Assembly: GCA_030754395.1 (NCBI GenBank)
Contig: JASMAJ010000061.1
Coordinates: 1 to 5,809, forward strand
Direction: 5' to 3'
Source: Candidatus Thalassarchaeaceae archaeon
GTDB taxonomy: Archaea; Thermoplasmatota; Poseidoniia; Poseidoniales; Thalassarchaeaceae
DNA length: 5,809 nt
The notes beneath the pieces were generated by a model. The model worked only from the letters and a program-made list of their open reading frames with translations, was not told the DNA's origin and did no database searches. The first letter of the stretch is position 1; every line of letters begins with the position of its first letter. Below, piece by piece: positions 1 through 5,744 of the stretch. The translations under genes were made by a program, and so were the position numbers.

Positions 1-1
1 A

Positions 2-436
2 GGTATTGCACATCACTCTCCTTGGCTAGCTGGGCACATGATGCTTGGTTGGATGGCTAGCCTAGGATTGCCACTATTGGCAGGATTCGTTGCTGAGATT
101 GCAGTAATGATTGCATTCTGGATGACCTTTGGTTGGCTAGTAATATTCCCAGCATTGACTCTTATCATTACCGCGGTTTACTATCTGAACAGTATGCAGG
201 GAACAATCTTCGAGGGAGGAGATCCACATGTAGGGGTGCTCCCCGATTCTCTCCACGGAGAAGAACCACGAGATATCACATGGCATGAGAATGCAGGAAT
301 GTTCATTCTCGCAGCAATGACGGTACTCTTTGGAATAATGCCATTCATCTTCTGGGATATGATGTCTGATTGGTCGACTGAGTTTATGCTTGAGACACTT
401 ATTGATGCAATGAATGCAAAGGGGGTGGAGCCCTGA
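2..436 (+). CDS. nuoM: NADH-quinone oxidoreductase (complex I) subunit M, C-terminal part
   Basis: This frame is open from the window edge and encodes the last 144 residues of an antiporter-like, proton-pumping membrane subunit of complex I. The stretch SLGLPLLAGFVAE (about residues 20-32 of the fragment) matches the NuoM transmembrane-12 region. The Glu of the GFVAE motif (residue 32) corresponds to the conserved Glu that NuoM carries where NuoL and NuoN have Lys. Hydrophobic segments follow at about residues 28-66, then a polar loop rich in Gly, Asp and Glu, then a last membrane helix at about 98-122. The 5' part lies outside the window, so internal ATGs such as the one at 38 are not starts. 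nuoN follows immediately, as in normal nuo operons. The motif and neighbour together make NuoM more likely than NuoL or an Mrp antiporter subunit. Confidence 0.9.
   Translation, partial: GIAHHSPWLAGHMMLGWMASLGLPLLAGFVAEIAVMIAFWMTFGWLVIFPALTLIITAVYYLNSMQGTIFEGGDPHVGVLPDSLHGEEPRDITWHENAGMFILAAMTVLFGIMPFIFWDMMSDWSTEFMLETLIDAMNAKGVEP
424..430 (+). promoter_or_regulatory. Shine-Dalgarno-like GGTGGAG at the nuoM/nuoN junction
   Basis: GGTGGAG inside the last codons of nuoM resembles archaeal ribosome-binding sites complementary to the 16S 3' end. It lies 23 nt before the ATG at 454, too far for normal use, but only 5 nt before the ATA at 436, which overlaps the nuoM stop (TGATA). It may therefore serve a non-canonical start, or nuoN may be translated by coupling from nuoM. 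Confidence 0.4.
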
Positions 437-453
437 TATTTACCACAGAAGAG

Positions 454-2109
454 ATGCAGTTACTATTACCCGAGATGGTGTTGGTCACTGGTATTATTCT
501 CTCAATATTGGTGCCCAATTTGGGTGATGCCAAGTTCCGCATACCTCTGACTCGAATTCGTCTTCCAATCTTTATTGGGGGAACTCGATTTAAGACAACA
601 TCCGATCCAAGAATGCCTGCACGGATTTCCATCCTCGCTCTAACAGCAGCCTTCTCGTACTCATTTTTAGATATCAAATCAGCAAGCGGTGAGGTTGGTG
701 GAGTAATCGAGATTACTTCATTCACACGCATGATGTCTTTTGTCTTCTATGGGGCACTCTTGCTTGCTGCTGTTGCTACAACCTACAGAATGCCATCTCG
801 ACCCTCTACTCGTGTACCAACTGAGAAGGACTCTGAGAAGATCACAACAGTTCTTATTAGTCGTCTGATGGATAATCGTAGACAAGTCGATTTCCATATT
901 CTACTCATGATGGTAGGACTCGGTATGAGTCTAATGGCAATGGCAAACAATCTTTTCTTCATGTTTGTAGCTATCGAATTAGCTTCTCTAGCAGCATATG
1001 TTTTGGTGGCTTTCCACAAAGAAGAAGCTACAGGTGGTGAGGCCGGTGCAAAATACTTCATTGTTGGCTCAGTTGCTTCGGCGACGGGAATATATGGAAT
1101 GTCACTAGTCTATCTATGGGCTGGTAATCTAGACTTCGATACTTTAGCAGTTGCATGGTCTTCTATGGATGGATTAGATCCATTTGCTGTTGTAGGTGTT
1201 GGTCTAATGTTAGTCGCCTTCGGTTTCAAGGTAAGTGCAGCTCCTTTCCATCTAGCAGCTCCTGATGCATATGCTGGAGCCTCTTCTCCTGTAGCTGGTA
1301 TGCTTGCAACTGCCTCGAAGGCAATGGGTTTTGTCGCAATCTTCCGCGTTCTAATAGGGGTGGCTATGCCGTCAGAAGGAGAAGCAATCTGGTTTTGTTT
1401 GCTTGCAATAATTGCTGTTATTACCATGACTTGGGGTAATCTTGCCGCTTTAACAAGTGAAAATCCAAAGCGAATGCTTGCCTACTCAAGTGTAGCCCAC
1501 GCTGGATATATGCTTGCAGCTATCGCTGCAATAGGAAGTGGGCTTGGAGATGAGAATACCACCAAATTGGTATTGATTGCAATCGTTTTCCACTTGACAA
1601 TTCTTGTTCTTTTCAAGTTCGGTGCATTCCTTGTACTCAGTTTACTCGAGACTGAGGGAAGAAGTCACAGACTTGAGGACTTACATGGAATGGCTCGTAG
1701 AGATCCATTAGTTGCAGGTTCAATGTTCATCTTTATGCTTTCATTAGCAGGAGTGCCTCCTCTTTCTGGATTCCTCAGTAAGTTACTGATGATTAATGGA
1801 ATAGTCAATATTAGTGCTGGTTCAGGTAGTGAATCCGCTACAGCAATTCTTCCATGGGTGGAATCAGTAGATATTGTATTCTGGTTGGCTCTTGCTATTG
1901 TTCTGAACAGTGCGATCTCAATATTCTACTACCTCCGACTATGTCTGGTGATGTTCTTTGAAGAACCAGAAAATGCAAAACCACTTCGTAAAGCAGTGCA
2001 TCTTCGAAATTCAATTCTAGTACTTGCTTTGTTAACCGTATTGTTTGGCTTCGGTTCGGGTGCAGAATATCTTCTAGACCTCGTCGATACTGCAGTATCT
2101 TCTCTTTGA
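454..2109 (+). CDS. nuoN: NADH-quinone oxidoreductase (complex I) subunit N
   Basis: A complete 551-residue polytopic protein, with about 14 hydrophobic segments, belonging to the antiporter-like proton-pumping subunits of complex I. Family hallmarks are visible: Glu175 in FVAIELASLAAY (TM5), Lys259 in GFKVSAAPFH followed by PDAYAGASSP, Lys289 in TASKAMGF (TM8), NPKRMLAYSSVAHAGYML at about 338-354, and Lys443 in GVPPLSGFLSK (TM12). These are the charged residues of the proton channel, and Lys in TM12 separates it from NuoM. It is longer than bacterial NuoN (about 485). The extra length lies in polar loops at about 24-57 and 111-146, between the first membrane helices. The ATG at 454 has no good ribosome-binding site; an in-frame ATA at 436 with a well-spaced GGTGGAG would add six residues. 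It follows nuoM directly and appears to end the nuo operon. Confidence 0.93.
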   Translation: MQLLLPEMVLVTGIILSILVPNLGDAKFRIPLTRIRLPIFIGGTRFKTTSDPRMPARISILALTAAFSYSFLDIKSASGEVGGVIEITSFTRMMSFVFYGALLLAAVATTYRMPSRPSTRVPTEKDSEKITTVLISRLMDNRRQVDFHILLMMVGLGMSLMAMANNLFFMFVAIELASLAAYVLVAFHKEEATGGEAGAKYFIVGSVASATGIYGMSLVYLWAGNLDFDTLAVAWSSMDGLDPFAVVGVGLMLVAFGFKVSAAPFHLAAPDAYAGASSPVAGMLATASKAMGFVAIFRVLIGVAMPSEGEAIWFCLLAIIAVITMTWGNLAALTSENPKRMLAYSSVAHAGYMLAAIAAIGSGLGDENTTKLVLIAIVFHLTILVLFKFGAFLVLSLLETEGRSHRLEDLHGMARRDPLVAGSMFIFMLSLAGVPPLSGFLSKLLMINGIVNISAGSGSESATAILPWVESVDIVFWLALAIVLNSAISIFYYLRLCLVMFFEEPENAKPLRKAVHLRNSILVLALLTVLFGFGSGAEYLLDLVDTAVSSL

Positions 2110-2140
2110 TGCCCAATTAAAGGCTCGTAGAATAGGGCAT
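2109..2140 (+). promoter_or_regulatory. Possible promoter region of the aIF1A operon with a short inverted repeat
   Basis: The 64-bp gap between nuoN and aIF1A is the only likely place for a promoter for the downstream operon. AATTAAAG (2116-2123) is a weak match to an archaeal TATA box. A start about 25 nt downstream would give a leader of roughly 25-30 nt. It sits between the perfect 6-bp arms ATGCCC (2109-2114) and GGGCAT (2135-2140), spaced 20 bp apart, which could be an operator or chance. No T-run terminator is visible after nuoN, so read-through is possible. Confidence 0.25.
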
Positions 2141-2165
2141 GGTTTCACATAGGGGGCGCTCGACC

Positions 2166-2183
2166 GACGGCCAATGGCCCGTC
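2166..2183 (+). repeat. Hairpin over the aIF1A start codon
   Basis: GACGGCC (2166-2172) can pair with GGCCCGTC (2176-2183), leaving one bulged C and the trinucleotide AAT as loop. The ATG at 2174 lies across loop and stem. As RNA this would partly mask the start codon. The symmetry is directly visible; a regulatory role is inference. Confidence 0.4.
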
Positions 2184-2722
2184 GTGAGGAGCGTGTGGAT
2201 ACCGAGTTGCTAGCGCGGCTTGAATCCGGCTCAGGAGACCGAATACGCGTCCCCCTTCCGAATAAAAAAATCAATGAGATGTTCGCCATTGCAGACCAAA
2301 TTCTAGGTGGACGCAGAGTCCGGGCAGTTTGTGCTGATGGCGAAAGCAGGCTTGCACGAATACCAGGAAAGATGCGCCGACGCCAATGGGTTCGTGAGGG
2401 CGATCTAATCATTTTACAGCCTTGGGACTTCCAAGATGCAAAGGCAGATGTTCGTATGCGTTACACCAAGACACAGTCAATTTACCTATCACGAAAAGGT
2501 GTTCTTCCAGAGATTGTTGACCTATTCGGTATGTCTGATGATCAATTGAGTGATGATGATGAAGATAGATATGAGCAAGAGGTTGTGACTCAACCTGCGC
2601 CTGTTGAAGAAGAGGGTGCTGATGACTTAAATGAAGAAGTTGAAGAAGCAGCACCAGAACCTGCTCCTTCCTCATCTTGGGCTGACGATGATGATGATGA
2701 CATCGACTCATTCTTTGGGTGA
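2174..2722 (+). CDS. eif1A: Translation initiation factor aIF1A (eIF1A family) with long acidic C-terminal tail
   Basis: A 182-residue S1/OB-fold factor that binds the A site of the small ribosomal subunit during initiation. The core spans about residues 23-110 and shows family landmarks: IRVPLPNKK (24-32), ILGGRRVRAVCADG (43-56), ARIPGKMRRRQWVREGD (61-77) and WDFQDAKADVRMRY (84-97). The helical end GVLPE (109-113) is followed by about 70 residues dominated by Asp, Glu, Pro and Ser, ending in WADDDDDDIDSFFG. Archaeal aIF1A is usually about 95-115 residues and stops near the helix, whereas eukaryotic eIF1A has an acidic tail ending in DIDDI that contacts eIF5B. The ATG at 2174 is the only ATG start: the frame is closed by a TAG at 2150-2152, and only a diffuse G-run (2152-2156) lies upstream. 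It heads the operon with rio1 and the KH gene. Confidence 0.93.
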   Translation: MARREERVDTELLARLESGSGDRIRVPLPNKKINEMFAIADQILGGRRVRAVCADGESRLARIPGKMRRRQWVREGDLIILQPWDFQDAKADVRMRYTKTQSIYLSRKGVLPEIVDLFGMSDDQLSDDDEDRYEQEVVTQPAPVEEEGADDLNEEVEEAAPEPAPSSSWADDDDDDIDSFFG

Positions 2723-2723
2723 G
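2717..2723 (+). promoter_or_regulatory. Ribosome-binding site GGGTGAG that fixes the rio1 start at 2728
   Basis: GGGTGAG overlaps the aIF1A stop codon and contains GGTGA, a strong archaeal Shine-Dalgarno core complementary to the 16S 3' end. The GGTGA core (2718-2722) is 5 nt from the ATG at 2728. The competing GTG at 2719 lies inside this motif, so it is unlikely to be the start. Confidence 0.7.
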
Positions 2724-2727
2724 TCAG

Positions 2728-3609
2728 ATGTCTGACCCTGATTGGGAGGAATTCGATCCCGATTCGATTCTCAAGTCCTCTCGTCAGCATGATTGGATGA
2801 ATGAAAACCGATTCAAGCGAATGTTCAGTGATATTGAAGATAAATTACAGGGCGTTCTTGGAAAAGGTCAGTATGATTGGGTAGATCGTCGTGTATTCGA
2901 TGCGGTTTTTGACCGCTCGACCTTGATGTCACTTCACAAATTGATGCAAGCGGGTGAAATCGAAACCGTAGATTATCCAATTGCTCGCGGCAAGGAGGCT
3001 CACGTTTTCCATGCAACGACCAATCAAGGTCCCGCTGCGGTGAAGATATTTCACACTACGAATGCAGTGTTCAAGAGTCTAGCAAAATATATTGATGGAG
3101 ATCCTCGATTTGGTGGATTGAAGCGTCGTCATCGAGAGTTGGTTAAAATTTGGGTTCGCAAAGAATATCGAAACATGCTTCGAATGCGAAAGCACGGTAT
3201 TCGTGTTCCACTCCCAAGAGCAATTCTCAACAATGTATTGGTGATGGATTTAGTTGGAGATAAAGGAGAACCATCTCCTCGGCTGAAGGACATTACTGTA
3301 GATGATCCGATGGGCGTTTTTGAGGAACTTTTGGAGATTCTTGCCGTATGTTGGCAGAGCTGTGATTTAGCACATTCCGATTTTAGTGAATACAACATTC
3401 TCTGGTATGATGGCCAGCCTTGGATCATCGATGTTGGTCAGGCTGTTGTTAGTGCTCACCCTTCATCTAACGAATTCTTAGTTCGAGATGTAACTAGACT
3501 TGTGCAGTGGATTAATCGTCAAGGATACGAGGTTCAACTTGCAGATTCACTATTGCGAGTACTCGAAGAACCCGTTCCTGAGTACCCACCCCTGCCGGGC
3601 GGGGATTAA
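2728..3609 (+). CDS. rio1: Serine/threonine-protein kinase/ATPase Rio1
   Basis: A 293-residue RIO1-family atypical kinase/ATPase that acts in late maturation of the small ribosomal subunit. Visible motifs, numbered from the ATG at 2728: a P-loop-like ARGKEAHVFHA (86-96), ATP-binding Lys106 in AVKIFHT, the RIO1 signature YIDGDPRF (121-128), LVMDLVG (171-177), catalytic Asp218 and Asn223 in AHSDFSEYNIL, and metal-binding Asp235 in IIDVGQAV followed by HPSSNEFLVRD (244-254). YIDGDPRF and the length favour Rio1 over Rio2, which has an N-terminal winged helix. The catalytic loop reads HSD where most Rio1 proteins have HAD or HGD; the Asp is kept, so activity is expected. An in-frame GTG at 2719 would add three residues, but the ribosome-binding site supports 2728. 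It lies 5 nt after aIF1A, and the KH gene follows after 25 nt. Confidence 0.94.
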   Translation: MSDPDWEEFDPDSILKSSRQHDWMNENRFKRMFSDIEDKLQGVLGKGQYDWVDRRVFDAVFDRSTLMSLHKLMQAGEIETVDYPIARGKEAHVFHATTNQGPAAVKIFHTTNAVFKSLAKYIDGDPRFGGLKRRHRELVKIWVRKEYRNMLRMRKHGIRVPLPRAILNNVLVMDLVGDKGEPSPRLKDITVDDPMGVFEELLEILAVCWQSCDLAHSDFSEYNILWYDGQPWIIDVGQAVVSAHPSSNEFLVRDVTRLVQWINRQGYEVQLADSLLRVLEEPVPEYPPLPGGD

Positions 3610-3628
3610 AACGGGGAGTCGGCCCGCC
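3598..3628 (+). repeat. GC-only inverted repeat between rio1 and the KH gene
   Basis: GGCGGG (3598-3603) and CCCGCC (3623-3628) form a 6-bp stem with a 19-nt loop that holds the rio1 stop codon and the G-rich GGGGAG (3613-3618). The local sequence is much more GC-rich than the flanking genes. The stem ends 6 nt before the proposed GTG start of the KH gene. Confidence 0.35.
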
Positions 3629-3634
3629 GGCTTC

Positions 3635-4363
3635 GTGGAGTTACTTGCTCGTATCCCGAAGGACCGCATTGCGGTGCTGATTGGACAGGGTGGTAAGACT
3701 CGTAAGATGATTGAGAAGGCTAGTGGTGCATCTCTTGAAATTGAATCAGACACGGGGGATGTATTTGCAGATTGGGATGATCAAGAAGTAGATCCCATTT
3801 TGCGAATGAAAATGCCCGACGTGATTCGTGCCATTGGACGTGGTCTTGCACCGAAACGTGCCGTTAAGTTACTCGAAGATGAAGTATTTCTACGGATGTA
3901 TGACATCCGTGAGTGGGTTGGACGACAACCTAACCAAACACGCCGTATGCGAAGTAGGTTAATTGGCCGTAATGGGAGAATACGTAGCTTGATTGAGGAA
4001 ATAACACATACTGAGATGGCTATTTATGGTTCCACAGTTCTTGTAATAGGTGACGAAGAAGGACTTGCACTTGCTACTCCAGCTATTGAAAATATACTCA
4101 ATGGTGCTGAGCATGGTAATGTTTTACATGGTCTAGAGAAGGATAGAAAGCGTATTAGGATTCAATCTCGTAGTCTTGATTCCTATGACGAAATGGGTGA
4201 GCCTAAGGATACTTTCGACGCTCTGGTTCCAGGACTAGCAGAAGCGCGCCGTCGCCGTGAAAGACGCTACAAGGGTGCACAGGTTGATCCCGAAAATTCA
4301 GAGGAGATTGCAGAGATGCTCGAGCTCTCTGAAGATGAGTCAATTTCCTTTGAAGAGGAATGA
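3635..4363 (+). CDS. dim2: Two-KH-domain RNA-binding protein, archaeal Dim2/Pno1-like
   Basis: A 242-residue protein with two KH domains. KH1 begins at ARIPKDRIAVLIGQGGKTRK, with its GxxG loop GQGG at 17-20. KH2, from about residue 105, carries GRNG at 111-114 in SRLIGRNGRIRSLIEE. This arrangement and operon match the archaeal Dim2p/Pno1 family, which binds the 3' end of small-subunit rRNA and works with the Rio/Nob1 maturation factors. A longer frame exists from an ATG at 3500, but it would overlap rio1 by 110 nt and add non-family residues. GTG 3635 places the protein just before the usual IPK(D/E)RI family start, and no ATG exists in between. GGGGAG (3613-3618) is 16 nt upstream, so initiation may use coupling. 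The last ~55 residues form a basic stretch (EARRRRERRYKG) followed by an acidic tail ending in FEEE, longer than I expect for the family. Confidence 0.88.
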   Translation: MELLARIPKDRIAVLIGQGGKTRKMIEKASGASLEIESDTGDVFADWDDQEVDPILRMKMPDVIRAIGRGLAPKRAVKLLEDEVFLRMYDIREWVGRQPNQTRRMRSRLIGRNGRIRSLIEEITHTEMAIYGSTVLVIGDEEGLALATPAIENILNGAEHGNVLHGLEKDRKRIRIQSRSLDSYDEMGEPKDTFDALVPGLAEARRRRERRYKGAQVDPENSEEIAEMLELSEDESISFEEE

Positions 4364-4410
4364 TGCGAGCCGCCACGCCTAAGCGGGGTTGCTTGCTCGA
4401 ACACCCATGA
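4363..4410 (+). other. Possible 15-codon leader ORF linking the KH gene to the DUF63 gene
   Basis: ATG 4363 overlaps the KH stop codon (TGATG) and has GAGG (4355-4358) 4 nt upstream. It reads MRAATPKRGCLLEHP and stops at TGA 4408-4410, which overlaps the ATGATG start of the DUF63 gene. The geometry would suit termination-reinitiation coupling. A frame this short can arise by chance, and no family is recognisable. Confidence 0.18.
4366..4399 (+). repeat. Nested inverted repeats upstream of the DUF63 gene
   Basis: CGAG (4366-4369) can pair with CTCG (4396-4399), and CCGC (4370-4373) with GCGG (4383-4386), giving a branched GC-rich fold across most of the 43-nt gap. No T-run follows, so an intrinsic-type terminator is not supported. 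The pairing is modest and could be incidental. Confidence 0.25.
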
Positions 4411-5687
4411 TGAACCATCTCGAAGAGTGGTATGAGTACGAGCAGATGGTCATCAAGGCCCTTACTGTAATCATGACCCTGTTCTTTGCAGGTATAGCAC
4501 TCCATGAGTTAGATATCGAAAATCCCCTATCTGATTTTGTTTACCAATACTATCTCGATCCAATTATTGGTGAATCGACTGGAGATTCTGGTTACAATAT
4601 GGTCAACACAATGACCTATGGAATTGTTCTTGCAATGTTCGCAGTTGCTCTTTCTGGTTGGTTGCGACATCTAGGTATTGATGGCTCCGACATGACATTA
4701 CTGGCTTTGCTACCATTTGTTCTCTGGGCAGCCTTAGGTGAAGTGGTTGAAGATGCACAGATGTTTGGAGAGATTCTTTCGGCTTGGTTTGTAAGCCCAG
4801 GTGTACATTTTCAAACTGCAGGTTGGGTGGTACTTTCAGGTGCTGCTGGATATAGTATAATCAATAATAACGAAAATTCAATTCCCAATTTTAAGCATGT
4901 CAATACAATCTCAATGGTGCTTATTTCTTCTCAATTCCTTATTTATGGTATTTCGATTAGTGGCAGTAATACTGTTGAGAGTAAAGAAATTGATTTGACA
5001 CTTTTTGCTATTTTCGGAATATTAGGAGTCCTAACTCCAATCTGGTTGAAGGATATTGGAGATTTTTTCGATGATCTTCAAAGGACTGTATATTTCACAG
5101 GAGTAGGTGGAAGCCTCGTTCTCTTTGGCGGTTTGGCTTCCTATATGTCGTGGGCTCCATCTGATCAACTAAATTTCTGGCCTGTTGTAGTAGTCATTGG
5201 TTTACCAATCGTTGTTGCTTATCTTATGATTCAGCAAGGCCGCGAATCTTCGATTCAACTTGCATCACAGGGAATCGTCGCAGGAATCCTTCCTCCTGGA
5301 ATGACTGAGGAAGAATATTTGGCTTCAGAATCTGCAGAGAAAGATCTGATTGAATCACTTAGAACAAAGGCTACGATGGCATATCCTGTGGCTTTTCTTC
5401 CAGTAGTTGGTCAGTTTCTAGATGGACTTGCTACATACATTGGAATAGATTTCTTCAACTATAGTGAAAAGCATGTGCTATCTGCTGCGGTAATCGAATT
5501 ATTTGATACAGCAGCAACTTTTGCCGTTCTAAAGTTAGCTATTGGTGGAATTATCTTCTGGTTCTACTCATTGGCAAACTTCGAGCATCGTCAGCAACAT
5601 CTCCGTCTCCTCATTGGATTAGCATTGATGGTAGTGGGTATGGCCCCCGGTCTACGCGATGTTGGTCGACTAATGCTGGGTGTTTGA
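4407..5687 (+). CDS. DUF63 family polytopic membrane protein, enlarged
   Basis: A 426-residue integral membrane protein with roughly ten hydrophobic segments; function unknown. The N-terminal half carries the DUF63 signature: DPI (51-53), GYNMVNTMTYG (62-72), LLPFVLWAALGEVVEDA (101-117) and SPGVHF (130-135). The C-terminal half has VGQFLDGLATYIGIDFF (334-350), YSEKHV (352-357), Glu364, Lys376 and MAPGLRDVGR (412-421). Many conserved acidic, His, Lys and Asn residues lie in or beside membrane segments, which suggests a membrane enzyme or transporter (inference). Family members are typically nearer 250-300 residues by recollection; here about 160 residues with three or four extra hydrophobic segments (about 155-320) separate the halves. 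In-frame starts are TTG 4389, ATG 4407 and ATG 4410. None has a strong ribosome-binding site; ATG 4407 is chosen. It lies 43 nt after the KH gene, so co-transcription is plausible. Confidence 0.85.
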   Translation: MMNHLEEWYEYEQMVIKALTVIMTLFFAGIALHELDIENPLSDFVYQYYLDPIIGESTGDSGYNMVNTMTYGIVLAMFAVALSGWLRHLGIDGSDMTLLALLPFVLWAALGEVVEDAQMFGEILSAWFVSPGVHFQTAGWVVLSGAAGYSIINNNENSIPNFKHVNTISMVLISSQFLIYGISISGSNTVESKEIDLTLFAIFGILGVLTPIWLKDIGDFFDDLQRTVYFTGVGGSLVLFGGLASYMSWAPSDQLNFWPVVVVIGLPIVVAYLMIQQGRESSIQLASQGIVAGILPPGMTEEEYLASESAEKDLIESLRTKATMAYPVAFLPVVGQFLDGLATYIGIDFFNYSEKHVLSAAVIELFDTAATFAVLKLAIGGIIFWFYSLANFEHRQQHLRLLIGLALMVVGMAPGLRDVGRLMLGV

Positions 5688-5692
5688 TTCAG

Positions 5693-5738
5693 CTTCAATA
5701 ATCACGACATCTATGATGTCGAATCCATTTAGTTGAAG
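5693..5738 (+). repeat. Perfect 7+7 palindrome inside an outer 6+6 inverted repeat
   Basis: CGACATC (5705-5711) and GATGTCG (5715-5721) are perfect inverted arms around TAT. CTTCAA (5693-5698) and TTGAAG (5733-5738) flank them as a second pair. It lies just after the DUF63 stop and upstream of the next gene. It could be an operator for a dimeric regulator, an RNA 3'-end hairpin, or both; no T-run follows directly. Confidence 0.5.
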
Positions 5739-5744
5739 GTATGA

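Noticed and set aside
2549..2700. GAT-repeat stretches as a microsatellite or repeat array
   Set aside because: They are short, interrupted and in frame, explained by Asp codons in the acidic tail.
2409..2790. Minus-strand frames opposite the aIF1A tail, rich in His or Ser
   Set aside because: They are reverse-strand reads of the GAT/GAA-rich acidic tail, with no start context or family features.
3500..3634. Upstream extension of the KH protein from ATG 3500
   Set aside because: It would overlap rio1 by 110 nt, and the added residues look like out-of-frame rio1 translation. The family normally starts just before IPKDRI.
3585..3640. GC-rich stretch as a terminator between rio1 and the KH gene
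   Set aside because: No T-run follows and the downstream gene starts within a few bases, so termination here is unlikely.
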